64,000 bases of DNA from Variovorax sp. RA8 (lineage in GTDB: Bacteria > Pseudomonadota > Gammaproteobacteria > Burkholderiales > Burkholderiaceae_C). The notes beneath the pieces are model-generated. The model was not told where the DNA came from. It searched no databases and saw only the letters and a list, made by a program, of their open reading frames with translations. Location of the stretch: NCBI RefSeq assembly GCF_901827175.1, contig NZ_LR594662.1, positions 4,836,001-4,900,000 of the forward strand, read 5' to 3'. The position numbers were made by a program, and so were the translations under genes. Of the stretch, positions 10,237-20,256 are shown piece by piece (position 1 is the first letter of the stretch; each line of letters begins with the position of its first letter).

Positions 10237-10325
10237 GCTCAGGCTCCGTTTGTTGTTGGATGCGGCAGTGTCGCGTTCTTTGTATCGGGCGAATGTCAGC
10301 CGGGGCCCCTGGTTTGCACGCAGCG

Positions 10326-10787
10326 CTAAGGGCGAAGACGAGCCGCCAGCCGCTGCACGCTCGCCCTCCACCGGTTCGGCTTCTCTTCCGCCCACTGTTG
10401 CGCAAGTTCGGAGGACGTGGGATCTGTCACGCGGGTCACGGCCTGCTGCGCGCGTGGCGCGAGTGCGCGAAGCTGGTCGTGCGTCGCCGCAGCCAGGCAG
10501 GGCACCACCCGGGTCCTCGGCGCCGCGCCGTTCCTGCCCAGCGCATTGGCAAGCACTTCGGCGGCCGCCACGGCAGCGGCGCCGTCGTCGGCATCGACGA
10601 AGCTCGCGACAAGCGCCATGTCGATGGCCTCGGTAACCACGGCGACGTCGGTGGAGCGCGCGCATTCCGCCAGGAAGTCCTGGGCGGCATCGTTGTCGAA
10701 GGCGCCTTCGCCCCAGGCACCCGCGCGGGCCGGCAAGATCAGCATCCATGCGAGGGCGGCGATGCAGGCGCGCTTCGACAAGTTCAT
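10326..10787 (-). CDS. DUF4259-type secreted protein
   Basis: Predicted 153-residue protein. Residues 1-24 form a signal peptide (MNLSKRACIAALAWMLILPARAG), so it is exported. The mature start GAWGEGAFDNDAAQDFLAEC is the hallmark of DUF4259, in which GAWG..FDNDxAxDFL is conserved; the rest is a helical bundle rich in alanine. DUF4259 proteins are mostly cytosolic, so the leader is unusual. Two later cysteines could form a disulfide. The ATG overlaps the stop of the DUF72 gene as ATGA, so both are probably expressed together. Function unknown. Confidence 0.78.
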   Translation of the reverse strand: MNLSKRACIAALAWMLILPARAGAWGEGAFDNDAAQDFLAECARSTDVAVVTEAIDMALVASFVDADDGAAAVAAAEVLANALGRNGAAPRTRVVPCLAAATHDQLRALAPRAQQAVTRVTDPTSSELAQQWAEEKPNRWRASVQRLAARLRP

Positions 10788-11701
10788 GCGGCGAATTCTC
10801 CATCAGCGCCCAGGCCGGTCGCCACACCCAGCCGGCGTGCGAGGTTCGCGGCGTCGTAGGGCGCATGCACCTTGATGTCGTTGTCGAAGTAGCAGTACAC
10901 ATCGCGTCGGGCCCGGCGCGGCGCGGCCCGCGTCGAGGCCCTGCGTGCATCCTTGACCTGGCGGCCGTGGCGCCAGGCATCGATGCGCGTGGCCCACTGG
11001 TCCAGCGCGGCATCGTCGTAGCCGCTCGCATAGAGCTCCTTGTCGCCATGCAGCCGCAGGTAGACGAAATCGGCGGTCAAGTCCTCGAGCAGCGGCCAGC
11101 GTCCTGCGGTGTCGGCGACCACCAGCGCGATGCCATGCCGGCCCAGCTGGGCGATGAAGGCAGGATCGACGAAGCTCGGATGGCGCACTTCCACGGCATG
11201 CCGCAGCGGCCGCTTCGCGGAACGCTTGAGCCAGCTTCGGCCCTCCAGCCGCTCGTCGTGCTGGCGCGCGAGGGCCAGGGCCGCACTCGTGTCGCGCGGC
11301 AGCAGCGAGAGGAAGTCTTCGAACCGCTCCGGGTCGTAGGCCATCGAAGGCGGCAGCTGCCACAGAAACGGCCCCAGCTTCGCGCGCAGCGCCAGCACCC
11401 CCGATGCCAGGAAGTTCGCAAGTGCGATGCGCACGTCCTTGAGCCGCCGCATATGCGTGATGTAGCGCGAACCCTTGACCGCGAACACGAAGCCGTCCGG
11501 CGTCTCGTCGTGCCAGGCAAGGTACGACTCGGGCCGCTGCAGCGAATAAAAGGAGCCGTTGAGCTCGATGGTGGGCAGCATGCGCGAGGCAAAGGCGAGC
11601 TCCTGGCGCTGCGGCAGGCCCTTGGGATAGAACTTGCCGCGCCAGGGCGCATAGCGCCAGCCTGAAATGCCGATGCGGGTCTCGCCGGATGTTCCAGCCA
11701 T
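10784..11701 (-). CDS. DUF72 (YecE-like) protein
   Basis: Predicted 305-residue cytoplasmic protein of the DUF72/YecE family, which has a TIM-barrel fold related to xylose-isomerase-like enzymes; the biochemical role is not established. Family marks are RIGISGWRYAPWRGKFYP at residues 9-26, TIELNGSFYSLQRPESY and WHDETPDGFVFAVKGSRYITH, plus YLRLHGDKELYASGYDD near the C-terminus and the typical CYFDNDIKVHAPYDA closing segment. It is the first gene of a two-gene unit with the DUF4259 gene. No stated substrate can be supported. Confidence 0.88.
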   Translation of the reverse strand: MAGTSGETRIGISGWRYAPWRGKFYPKGLPQRQELAFASRMLPTIELNGSFYSLQRPESYLAWHDETPDGFVFAVKGSRYITHMRRLKDVRIALANFLASGVLALRAKLGPFLWQLPPSMAYDPERFEDFLSLLPRDTSAALALARQHDERLEGRSWLKRSAKRPLRHAVEVRHPSFVDPAFIAQLGRHGIALVVADTAGRWPLLEDLTADFVYLRLHGDKELYASGYDDAALDQWATRIDAWRHGRQVKDARRASTRAAPRRARRDVYCYFDNDIKVHAPYDAANLARRLGVATGLGADGEFAA

Positions 11702-11825
11702 GGGTTCCTGGGCCTGGAAAGAGGCCTCGCGTGCGGGCCCGCGCAGGATGCCGGGCCTCGGCGTGCGATTCTGTGCCGCGGCATGGCCCCCGCCGTGAAG
11801 GACAAGGCCGCGCCTGCCGCGCTCG

Positions 11826-12572
<747 letters not shown>

Positions 12573-12600
12573 TTGTGCGTTGCCGTTGGTTTGAGGTTGA

Positions 12601-13105
<505 letters not shown>

Positions 13106-13210
13106 TGCCTCCGATCAAGCGCAACGTACAAACAGAAGCAGAAGGCTCCATTCCCGCACCCCAACCCGCTCTCAAGGGACGAGGGAGCAAGACGGGACGC
13201 GACGGGCCGC

Positions 13211-15049
13211 TCACACCACCTGCTCCACAAGCCCGGCTTCAACAGCCTCGTCCACCCCGCCCAGATAAGCATCCAGCACCTTCGGATCCCCCTGCACCTG
13301 CGCCGGCGTGCCCCGCGCAATGACCGCGCCGAACTCCAGCACGGTGACGCGGTCCGCCAGGTTCATCACGAACTCCATGTCATGTTCCACCACCAGGATG
13401 CCCAGGCCCTCGGCCCGCAACTGGTCGAGCAGGGTCGCGAGCGCCCGCTTCTCCAGGTGACGTAGTCCGGCTGCCGGCTCGTCCAGCAGCAGCACCGCGG
13501 GATGGCCCGCCAGGGCGCGCGCGATCTCGACCACCCGCTGCTGGCCGAGCGCCAGCGAGCCCGCCGGGACCTCCGCGAACTCGCCCAGGCCGCAGCGCTC
13601 GATCTGCTGGCGCGCCTGCGCAAGCAGCGCCGCCTCCTCGGCACGGTCGAGCCGCAGCATCGAGGCGATCCAGCCGCGCTGCCCACGTCGGTGCGCGCCC
13701 AGCGCGACGTTCTCGATCACGCGGCGCTGGCCCAGCAGGCGCACATGCTGGAAGGTCCGGCCCAGGCCCAGCGCCGCGAAGGCACGCGAGGGCCGGCCGG
13801 TCATGGGCCGGTCCATCAGCCGCACCTCGCCGTCGGTGGGGTCGTCCACACCCGAGATCATGTTGAAGAAGGTGCTCTTGCCGGCGCCGTTGGGCCCGAT
13901 CAGCGCATGGATCTCGCCGGCCTTGACGTCGAGGCTGACGGCGTCGTTGGCCACCAGGCCGCCGAAGCGCTTGGTGACGGCCTTGGCCTCCAGCACGACC
14001 TGGCCGCGCGGCGGCAACGCGGTCTCGGGCAGCGCGAGCACGCGGCGCGCCGGCCGCACCGCTGCCGGCTTGAGGAACCGCCCGCCGATGCGTGCCAGCG
14101 TCGGCCACAGCCCATCGGCGAAGCGCTGCAGCACCACGAGCATCAGCAGCCCGAAGACGATCACCTCGAAGTTGCCGCTCGAGCCGAGCAACTGCGGCAG
14201 GATGTCCTGCAACTGCTCCTTCAGCAGGGTGATCAGCGCAGCGCCCAGGACCGCGCCCCACAGGTGGCCTGCGCCGCCGACGACCGCCATGAACAGATAC
14301 TCGATGCCGATGTTGAGGTTGAAGGGCGTCGGGTTGATGAAACGCTGCAGGTGCGCATAGAGCCAGCCCGAAACCGCCGCCAGCAGCGCCGCCAGCACGA
14401 AGACCTTGATGCGGTAGCGGCCCGTGTCCACGCCCATCGACTCGGCCATCACGCGCCCGCCCTTGAGCGCGCGAATGGCGCGGCCCTCGCGCGAATCCAG
14501 CAGGTTGTGCAGTGCCCAGAGTGCCAGCAGCAGCACGCCCCAGATCACGAGGCCCAGCGAGCGCGGCGAGGCGAAGGAGATGCCCGCGACCTCGATCGCC
14601 GGCACGCCCGCCACGCCCGTATGGCCGCCGAGGAACTCGAGGTTTCCGAACAGGAAGTAGAAGCTCAGCCCCCAGGCGATGGTGCACAGCGGCAGGTAGT
14701 GGCCCGACAGGCGCAGCGTGATCGCGCCCAGGCCCCAGGCAATGACGAAGGTGACCACGATGCCGAACAGCAGGCCGATCCACGGCAGCAGCGCCGGGCT
14801 GATGCCGCCCAACGCCGAGGCGGCCATCGGCGAGGTGCAGATCCACGCGGTCGCGTAGGCACCGGCGCCGACGAAGGCGGCTTGGCCGAAGGAGGTCATG
14901 CCGCCCACGCCGGTCAGCATGACGAGGCCGGCGGCCACCAGTGCGTAGAGGCCGATATAGCTGAGCACCGTGACCGAGAAGTCCGGCAGGAAACCCCAGG
15001 CGGCGGCCAGCGCGATGATGAAGGCCATCACCAGATGGCGGCGCGTCAT
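13211..15049 (-). CDS. livMG: Fused Liv-type permease-ATPase (LivM-LivG)
   Basis: Predicted 612-residue fusion. Residues about 1-325 are a LivM permease with multiple membrane segments and the family motifs TGVGGMTSFGQAAFVGAGAYA (quoted up to FGQAAF) and YLFMAVVGGAGHLWGAVLGA. A 25-residue linker follows, then a LivG ATPase from about 350: Walker A GPNGAGKS at 385-392, signature LALGQQRVVEIARAL, Walker B AVLLLDEPAAGL and the VVEHDMEFVMNLADRVTVL closing region. LivG proteins normally carry such a non-LSGGQ signature. The fusion fixes permease-ATPase stoichiometry and occurs elsewhere in Burkholderiales. Start overlaps a 24-codon upstream frame by ATGA. Confidence 0.93.
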   Translation of the reverse strand: MTRRHLVMAFIIALAAAWGFLPDFSVTVLSYIGLYALVAAGLVMLTGVGGMTSFGQAAFVGAGAYATAWICTSPMAASALGGISPALLPWIGLLFGIVVTFVIAWGLGAITLRLSGHYLPLCTIAWGLSFYFLFGNLEFLGGHTGVAGVPAIEVAGISFASPRSLGLVIWGVLLLALWALHNLLDSREGRAIRALKGGRVMAESMGVDTGRYRIKVFVLAALLAAVSGWLYAHLQRFINPTPFNLNIGIEYLFMAVVGGAGHLWGAVLGAALITLLKEQLQDILPQLLGSSGNFEVIVFGLLMLVVLQRFADGLWPTLARIGGRFLKPAAVRPARRVLALPETALPPRGQVVLEAKAVTKRFGGLVANDAVSLDVKAGEIHALIGPNGAGKSTFFNMISGVDDPTDGEVRLMDRPMTGRPSRAFAALGLGRTFQHVRLLGQRRVIENVALGAHRRGQRGWIASMLRLDRAEEAALLAQARQQIERCGLGEFAEVPAGSLALGQQRVVEIARALAGHPAVLLLDEPAAGLRHLEKRALATLLDQLRAEGLGILVVEHDMEFVMNLADRVTVLEFGAVIARGTPAQVQGDPKVLDAYLGGVDEAVEAGLVEQVV

Positions 15050-15120
15050 TGGGAGGCCTCCCGCGGGCTTGTCGACTGCGTTTGCTGTTCGATGGGTTCT
15101 TCGACTTTGAGAAGGCTCAT
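15046..15120 (-). CDS. 24-codon leader frame coupled to livMG
   Basis: A short frame from ATG at 15120 encodes MSLLKVEEPIEQQTQSTSPR followed by EASQ and a TGA that overlaps the livMG ATG (ATGA at 15046-15049). GGAG lies 7 bases before its start, a better binding site than livMG itself has. The opening MSLLKVE is like the start of LivF/LivG proteins, so it may be a relic of a rearranged liv ATPase gene now serving as a translational feeder for livMG. It is too short for homology; expression is inferred only from the coupling. Confidence 0.45.
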   Translation of the reverse strand: MSLLKVEEPIEQQTQSTSPREASQ

Positions 15121-15190
15121 GGTCTTGCTCCTTCCCGCTCTGAAGGAGGATTGGGGTGGCGGCACTCGTTGGCCTGATTCGAACATTGCT

Positions 15191-15224
15191 GTTGGCGTGA
15201 GGCCGGCTCCTGCCTCACACCAAC
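15191..15224. repeat. Long hairpin in the livH-livMG gap
   Basis: The arms GTTGGCGTGAGGC (15191-15203) and GCCTCACACCAAC (15212-15224) pair with a single mismatch around an 8-base loop. The stem is not followed by a T-run on either strand, so it is not a standard terminator. The loop-side string GGCTCCTGCCTC is shared with 13111-13122 in the livMG-livF gap, and both copies continue into a C-rich stretch ending in GGGAGCAA, so the two belong to one repeat family. Confidence 0.75.
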
Positions 15225-15301
15225 TGCAAGGTAAAAATCAGCCCACCGAGCGCCCCCACCCTTCCCCAAACGGCAGGGGAGCAAACCGGCAACCAGGGCG
15301 C

Positions 15302-16330
15302 TCATTCCTCATCCTCCACATGCCTGCTGCTGAGTGACCGCCACCACAGCACCGGAATGATCAGCGTGAAGACGAAGACCTCCTTGAAGGCGCTCGCCCA
15401 GAAGGAGGAGAAGGCTTCGAGCTGCCCCACGATCAGCGCCCCCACCAGCGCCAGCGGGTAGCTGGCCAGCCCGCCGACGATGGCCGCCACGAAGCCCTTC
15501 AACCCGATCAGGAAGCCCGTGTCGTAGTAGATGGTGGTGATCGGCGCAATCAGCAGTCCAGAGACCGCGCCGATCGCCGCCGCCAGCGCGAAGCTCAGGT
15601 CACCCGAGAGCCCGGTGGGAATGCCCATCAGCCGCGCGCCGACGCGGTTGATCGCGGTCGCGCGCAGCGCCTTGCCGACGATCGAGCGCTCGAAGAACAG
15701 GAACATCAAGACCACCAGCGCAGCCGTGACCGCCACGACCACCAGCGACTGGCCGGTGATCGCGACGCCGCCCAGGTCCAGCCGCATCTCGGAAAAGGCC
15801 GGCGTGCGCGAACCCTCGGCGCCGAAGAAGAGCAATCCCAATCCCACGAGCACGCCGTGCAGTGCCACCGACACGATCAGCAGCGTGAGCACGGTCGCAT
15901 CGGCCAGCGGCCGGTAGGCCAGCCGATAGAGCAGCGGGCCCAGCGGCACGATCACGGTGAGCGCGGCGAGCGTCTGCGTGACCAGCGACTCGGGGCGCAT
16001 CAGCAGCACCAGCGCGCAGGCCGCGAGCGGCAGCGCCACGCACCAGGCGAGCGTCGACACCCAGTCCACCACCGCGCCGCGCTTCCAGCGCCACAGCTCC
16101 ACCACGAGTGCAGCCGCCGCCAGCACCAGCAGCAGCCACAGCGTGGCCGGCACGCGGCCGGCCTGCAGCGCCACCACCGACAGCGCGCTGAAGGCGACGA
16201 ATTCCCCTTGCGGGATGAAGATGACGCGGGTCACGGAGAACACCAGCACCAGTGCCAGCGCCATGAGCCCGTAGATCGCCCCGTTGACGATACCGTCCTG
16301 CCCCAGGATCAGGGCGATTTGCAAATCCAT
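15302..16330 (-). CDS. livH: Liv-type ABC transporter permease LivH
   Basis: Predicted 342-residue inner-membrane permease of a HAAT-family importer. The N-terminus GIVNGAIYGLMALALVLVFSVTRVIFIPQGEFV is a clear LivH signature (quoted parts: GAIYGLMALALVLVFSVTRV), and AINRVGARLMGIPTG and ITTIYYDTGFLIGLKGFVAAIVGG are the conserved later loops. An unusual middle section, about residues 50-110, is longer than in E. coli LivH and hydrophobic. It lies between livJ and livMG, separated from both by repeat-bearing gaps of about 250 bases. Confidence 0.92.
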   Translation of the reverse strand: MDLQIALILGQDGIVNGAIYGLMALALVLVFSVTRVIFIPQGEFVAFSALSVVALQAGRVPATLWLLLVLAAAALVVELWRWKRGAVVDWVSTLAWCVALPLAACALVLLMRPESLVTQTLAALTVIVPLGPLLYRLAYRPLADATVLTLLIVSVALHGVLVGLGLLFFGAEGSRTPAFSEMRLDLGGVAITGQSLVVVAVTAALVVLMFLFFERSIVGKALRATAINRVGARLMGIPTGLSGDLSFALAAAIGAVSGLLIAPITTIYYDTGFLIGLKGFVAAIVGGLASYPLALVGALIVGQLEAFSSFWASAFKEVFVFTLIIPVLWWRSLSSRHVEDEE

Positions 16331-16427
16331 GCATCCACTCCGACGCAGAGCGCCAAGACTCCAATTGACTCATTGCTCAAAAACGAACGCAGGCCCCTTC
16401 GGGAAACGCCGCGGAACCGGCTTTGCC

Positions 16428-16570
16428 GGGCCGCTGGTGTTGCCCCCGGTGAGGGGGTGGGAGGCTACACGGAGTGAGCCAACCTGGGGGAGAGCAATAT
16501 CCCCCGGGCCGCTGGTGTTGCCCCCGGTAGGGGGTGTGCGGCTACACGAAGTGAGCCAACCTGGGGGCGA
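16428..16570. repeat. Tandem copies of a short interspersed repeat between livJ and livH
   Basis: Two direct copies with a 78-base period: copy one starts at 16428 and copy two at 16506, each beginning GGGCCGCTGGTGTTGCCCCC and ending in AGTGAGCCAACCTGGGGG. They differ at a handful of positions. A relative in the opposite orientation occupies the paaC-paaD gap near 19388. The rest of this 243-bp gap has no gene that I can see. Confidence 0.9.
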
Positions 16571-16573
16571 GCC

Positions 16574-17725
16574 TTAGTCCTGCGGCTGGTACTTCCAGGC
16601 GCCGTTCTCGATCTTGACCATCACGCGCGCGCGCTGATCCAGGCCCAGGTGGTCGGTGGGCGACATGGTGAAGATGCCATGGGCGCCGGCGACGTTCTTC
16701 ACCCCTTCCAGCGCGTCGCGCAGCGCGGCGCGGAAGTCCGGCGTGCCGGGCTGCGCCTTCTTGAGCGCGACGGGAATCGCCGCATTCATGATCAGGCCGG
16801 CATCCCAGGCATGGCCGCCGAAGGTGGAAACGCTGCCCTTGCCGTTGGCCGCCTCGTAGGCGTTGACGTAGGCCAGCGCGGACTTCTTGAGCGGATGCGA
16901 ATCGGGCAGCTGCGACGCGACCAGCATGGGCCCGGAGGGCAGCAGCGTGCCCTCGACGTCCTTGCCGCCGACGCGCAGGAAGTCGGAATTGGCAACCCCA
17001 TGGGTCTGGTAGACCTTGCCGGCGTAGCCGCGCTCCTTCAGCGTCTTCTGCGGCAGCGCGGCCGGGGTGCCGGAGCCGGCGATCAGCACCGCGTCGGGCT
17101 TGGCGGAGATGAGCTTGAGCGCCTGGCCGGTGACCGAGGTGTCGCTGCGGGCATAGCGCTCATTGGCCACGACCTTGAGCTTCTTCAGCTCGGCGGCCTT
17201 GGTGAACTCCTGGAACCAGCCTTCTCCGTAGGCGTCGGAGAAGCCGATGAAGCCGACCGTCTTCACGCCGTTGGCGGCCATGTGCTCGGCGATCGCGAGC
17301 GACATCATGATGTCGTTCTGCGGCGTCTTGAAGACCCACTTGCGCTTGGCGTCCATGGGCTCGACGATGCGCGCCGAAGCCGCCATCGAGATCATCGGCA
17401 CCTTCTCCTCGGCCACCACGTCGATCATGGCCAGCGAGTTGGGCGTCACTGTCGAGCCGAGCACGATGTCGACCTTGTTCTCGCTGATCAGCTTGCGCGT
17501 GTTCGACACCGCGGCCGTGGTGTCGGAGGCGTCGTCGAGCACGATGTAGTTGATCTTCTGCCCTCCGATGGTCTTGGGCATCAGCGCGATGGTGTTCTTC
17601 TCGGGGATGCCGAGGGAGGCGGCCGGCCCGGTCGCCGACAGGGTGACGCCGACGTTGATGTCAGCGTGTGCGGCGAAGGCCATGGCGCACAGCAGTGCCA
17701 CGCCGAGGCGGGTGAAAGAACTCAT
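16574..17725 (-). CDS. livJ: Liv-type ABC transporter substrate-binding protein
   Basis: Predicted 383-residue periplasmic binding protein. A Sec signal peptide occupies residues 1-21 (cleavage near AAHAD), followed by INVGVTLSATGPAASLGIPE, the first ligand-loop of the type I HAAT fold. Later GFIGFSDAYGEGWFQEF and GHAWDAGLIMNAAIPVAL are conserved landmarks. It is the first gene of the liv set and begins 34 bases after the paaE stop, so it is probably read from the paa transcript. The ligand is unknown; phenylacetate or another aromatic acid is suggested by position alone. Confidence 0.9.
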   Translation of the reverse strand: MSSFTRLGVALLCAMAFAAHADINVGVTLSATGPAASLGIPEKNTIALMPKTIGGQKINYIVLDDASDTTAAVSNTRKLISENKVDIVLGSTVTPNSLAMIDVVAEEKVPMISMAASARIVEPMDAKRKWVFKTPQNDIMMSLAIAEHMAANGVKTVGFIGFSDAYGEGWFQEFTKAAELKKLKVVANERYARSDTSVTGQALKLISAKPDAVLIAGSGTPAALPQKTLKERGYAGKVYQTHGVANSDFLRVGGKDVEGTLLPSGPMLVASQLPDSHPLKKSALAYVNAYEAANGKGSVSTFGGHAWDAGLIMNAAIPVALKKAQPGTPDFRAALRDALEGVKNVAGAHGIFTMSPTDHLGLDQRARVMVKIENGAWKYQPQD

Positions 17726-17759
17726 GAACGGTCTCCGGTAGTTGAAAAATCGTGCGCGC

Positions 17760-18845
17760 TCAGCGTTCGTCGAAGGACAGCCGCACGCGCTCGGTCAGGG
17801 GGTGTGCCTGGCAGGTGAGGATAAAGCCGCCCGCGACCTCATTCTTGTCGAGCGCGAAGTTGCGCTCCATCCGCACTTCCCCTTCCAGGAGCTTGGCGCG
17901 GCAGGTGCCGCAGACGCCCGAGGTGCAGGAGTACGGCACCTCCAGGCCGGCGGAGGACGCCGCGTCCAGGATGCTGGGCTGACCCAGGGTGTAAGGGATC
18001 TCGCGCGCGATCCCGTCGCGCACGATGGTGATGCGCGCCGTCTCGGCATCGCCCGGCTGCGGCGCGTGCACCACGGCGCCCACCGTGCCGGTGGGCGACT
18101 GGGCGAGGCCGAAGCGCTCGATGTGGATGCGCTCCTCGGGCACGCCGGCCTCCAGCAGCGCGGCCTCCGCCTCGTCGTTCATCTGGAAGGGGCCGCAGAT
18201 GTAGACGTGGTCGATGCTCCCGGGCGGCACCAGGCCCTGGAGGAACTCGGCGATCTTCTCGCGGTTCATCAGGCCGGCGTTGATGGGCACGTCGGTGTGC
18301 TCGTCGGAGAACACGAGCTGCAGCGACAGGCGCGACATGTAGCGGTTCTTCAGGTCCTCGATCTCTTCCTTGAACATCGTGGACCGAAGCTGCCGGTTGC
18401 CGTAGATGAGCGTGAAGCGCGAATGCGGCTCGCGCGCCAGCACCGTCTTCATGATCGAGAGGATGGGCGTGATGCCGCTGCCGCCCGCGATGCCCACGTG
18501 GTGGCGCCGCGCCTCGGGCTCGATCGGCACGAAGAAGCGGCCCTGCGGTGCCATCACCTGCAGCGTGTCCCCCGGCTTGAGGCTGCTGTTGATCCAGTTG
18601 GAGAACAGGCCCTGCTGCACCTTGCGCACGCCCACGCGCAGCTCGCCGTCGTCGACGCCGGCGCAGATCGAATAGGAGCGGCGCAGGTCCTGGCCGTCGA
18701 TCTCCTTGCGCAGCGTGAGGTACTGGCCCTGGGTGAAGCCGAACACGCCGCGCAGTTCCTGCGGCACGTCGAAGGAGATGATGACCGCCTCGGCGGTGTC
18801 GGGCTCGATGCTGCGCACGCGCAGCGGGTGGAAGATGACGCTCAT
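17760..18845 (-). CDS. paaE: Phenylacetyl-CoA epoxidase reductase subunit PaaE
   Basis: Predicted 361-residue NADPH-dependent reductase that feeds electrons to the PaaAC oxygenase core. Domains in order: FAD-binding barrel with RRSYSICAG (about 55-63), NAD(P) lobe with GGSGITPILSIMK, then a C-terminal plant-type [2Fe-2S] ferredoxin with CTSGVCGTC (C-x4-C-x2-C) and the fourth cysteine in LTCQAHP. Length and order are typical for PaaE. It starts three bases after the paaD stop and ends the paa portion of the operon. Confidence 0.96.
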   Translation of the reverse strand: MSVIFHPLRVRSIEPDTAEAVIISFDVPQELRGVFGFTQGQYLTLRKEIDGQDLRRSYSICAGVDDGELRVGVRKVQQGLFSNWINSSLKPGDTLQVMAPQGRFFVPIEPEARRHHVGIAGGSGITPILSIMKTVLAREPHSRFTLIYGNRQLRSTMFKEEIEDLKNRYMSRLSLQLVFSDEHTDVPINAGLMNREKIAEFLQGLVPPGSIDHVYICGPFQMNDEAEAALLEAGVPEERIHIERFGLAQSPTGTVGAVVHAPQPGDAETARITIVRDGIAREIPYTLGQPSILDAASSAGLEVPYSCTSGVCGTCRAKLLEGEVRMERNFALDKNEVAGGFILTCQAHPLTERVRLSFDER

Positions 18846-18848
18846 GGC

Positions 18849-19382
18849 TCAGAGGGGTTTGAAGTGCTCGAAGGGCTCGCGGCAATCCAGGCAGCGGTAG
18901 AGCGACTTGCAGGCCGTGGAGCCGAAGGCCGAAAGCCGCTCGGTGTGGGCGCTGCCGCAGTGCGGGCAGGCCACCGGCGCGGCAGCCTGGCGCCGCACCA
19001 GGCGAACCGGCACCGCGCCGCCGGGCAAGGCTGCCGCGCCCGGCGGCGCGATGCCGTATTCGCGCAGCTTGCGCTTGCCTTCGGCGCTCATCCAGTCGGT
19101 GGTCCAGGCCGGGGCGCGGCGCAGCGTCACGCGAGCCGGCCCGAGTCCAGCGGCGTCGATGGCATCGAGCACGCTGCGCTCGATCACCTCGGTGGCGGGG
19201 CAGCCGGAATAGGTCGGCGTCAGCACGATCTCCAGCCCCTCCCCTTGCGGCAGGACCTCGCGCACGATGCCCAGGTCGCAGACCGACAGCGCCGGAACCT
19301 CGGGGTCGAGCACGGTGCCCAGCACCTCCCAGGCGCGCGCGACGCGGGCCTCGTCTGCAGCGGGGAGGCGCAGTTCACTCAT
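18849..19382 (-). CDS. paaD: Phenylacetate degradation maturation factor PaaD
   Basis: Predicted 177-residue MIP18/SufT-type protein needed for an active epoxidase, probably by helping iron-sulfur or diiron assembly; the exact reaction is not settled. Residues about 14-95 form the DUF59/MIP18 domain (VLDPEVPALSVCDLGIV and TPTYSGCPATEVIE). The C-terminus is a zinc-ribbon with CPHC and CLDC pairs. PaaD and PaaE are closely spaced. The gap to paaC is 91 bp and holds a repeat element. Confidence 0.95.
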   Translation of the reverse strand: MSELRLPAADEARVARAWEVLGTVLDPEVPALSVCDLGIVREVLPQGEGLEIVLTPTYSGCPATEVIERSVLDAIDAAGLGPARVTLRRAPAWTTDWMSAEGKRKLREYGIAPPGAAALPGGAVPVRLVRRQAAAPVACPHCGSAHTERLSAFGSTACKSLYRCLDCREPFEHFKPL

Positions 19383-19387
19383 CGGGT

Positions 19388-19466
19388 AGCCTCCCCCAGG
19401 CTCGTCACTTCGTGTACTTCGCGCATCCCCTCCTGAAGGAGGGGGCGAGCGCCTTCGGGCGGCCGG
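19388..19466. repeat. Interspersed repeat in the paaC-paaD gap
   Basis: The stretch carries CCTCCCCCAGGCT, TCACTTCGTGTA and a CCCCTCCTGAAGGAGGGG palindrome (19427-19444). It is the same family as the tandem copies at 16428-16570, in opposite orientation. It sits between two tightly linked operon genes that are normally adjacent or overlapping. Confidence 0.75.
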
Positions 19467-19473
19467 GCGGCGC

Positions 19474-20247
19474 TCACCACACCCCTCCCGGATAGGCGCG
19501 CTGCAGATGCTGCATCTCGGCCAGGATGTAGCCCATGTGCTCGCTGTGCACGCCGCGCTTGCCGGTGCTCAGGAAGGCCGACTCGGCCGGCATGGGAAGC
19601 GTGGCCTCCTCGAGCACCGAACCCATCTCCGCGAACCAGGCCTCGCGCAGTTCGGACCAGGCCGGCCCCAGGCCGCTGGCGCGCGCCTCTTCGTCGATGG
19701 CATCCGACGCGAAGAGCTCGGGCACATAGCGCCACAGCTGGGCCAGCGCGGCCTCCATGCGCGAATGCGATTCGTCCGTGCCGTCGCCCAGGCGCACGAC
19801 CCAGTCGGCCGCATGCTGCTGGTGATAGCGCGCCTCCTTGACGGCCTTCGCCGCGATGGCGGCCACCTCGGCATCGCTCGAGGATTCGAGCCTTTCCCAC
19901 AGCAGCTTGAGCAGCGTCGCGGCCATCGCGTTGCGCAGCACGCTGAAGGCGAAGTCGCCGCGCGGCAGCTCGACCAGCGTGGCGTTGAAGTAGTCGCGCT
20001 CGTCGCGCAGGAAGGCGAGCTGGTCCTCGTCGTGTGCGCGGCCCTCGATCTGGCCGGCGCGAGTCAGCAGGGCGCGCGCCTGCCCCACCAGGTCCAGCGC
20101 CATGTTGGTCATGGCGATGTCCTCCTCCAGGACGGGCGCGTGGCCGCACCATTCGCCCAGGCGCTGCGCCAGGATCAGGCAGGTGTCGCCGATGCGCAGC
20201 AGGTACTGCACGGCGGGACTGCGGTCGAGTTCGATGGAGGCTTGCAT
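19474..20247 (-). CDS. paaC: Phenylacetyl-CoA epoxidase structural subunit PaaC
   Basis: Predicted 257-residue ferritin-like helical protein that pairs with PaaA in the epoxidase core; in known complexes PaaC stabilises PaaA and lacks a working diiron site. Family landmarks are RIGDTCLILAQRLGEWCGHAP (quoted to GEWC), EDIAMTNMALDLVGQAR, and EARYHQQHAADWVVRLGDGTDESH (quoted to VVRLGDG). Length is normal. The start at 20247 is 9 bases after the paaB stop. Confidence 0.96.
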   Translation of the reverse strand: MQASIELDRSPAVQYLLRIGDTCLILAQRLGEWCGHAPVLEEDIAMTNMALDLVGQARALLTRAGQIEGRAHDEDQLAFLRDERDYFNATLVELPRGDFAFSVLRNAMAATLLKLLWERLESSSDAEVAAIAAKAVKEARYHQQHAADWVVRLGDGTDESHSRMEAALAQLWRYVPELFASDAIDEEARASGLGPAWSELREAWFAEMGSVLEEATLPMPAESAFLSTGKRGVHSEHMGYILAEMQHLQRAYPGGVW

Positions 20248-20256
20248 GGCGTCACG

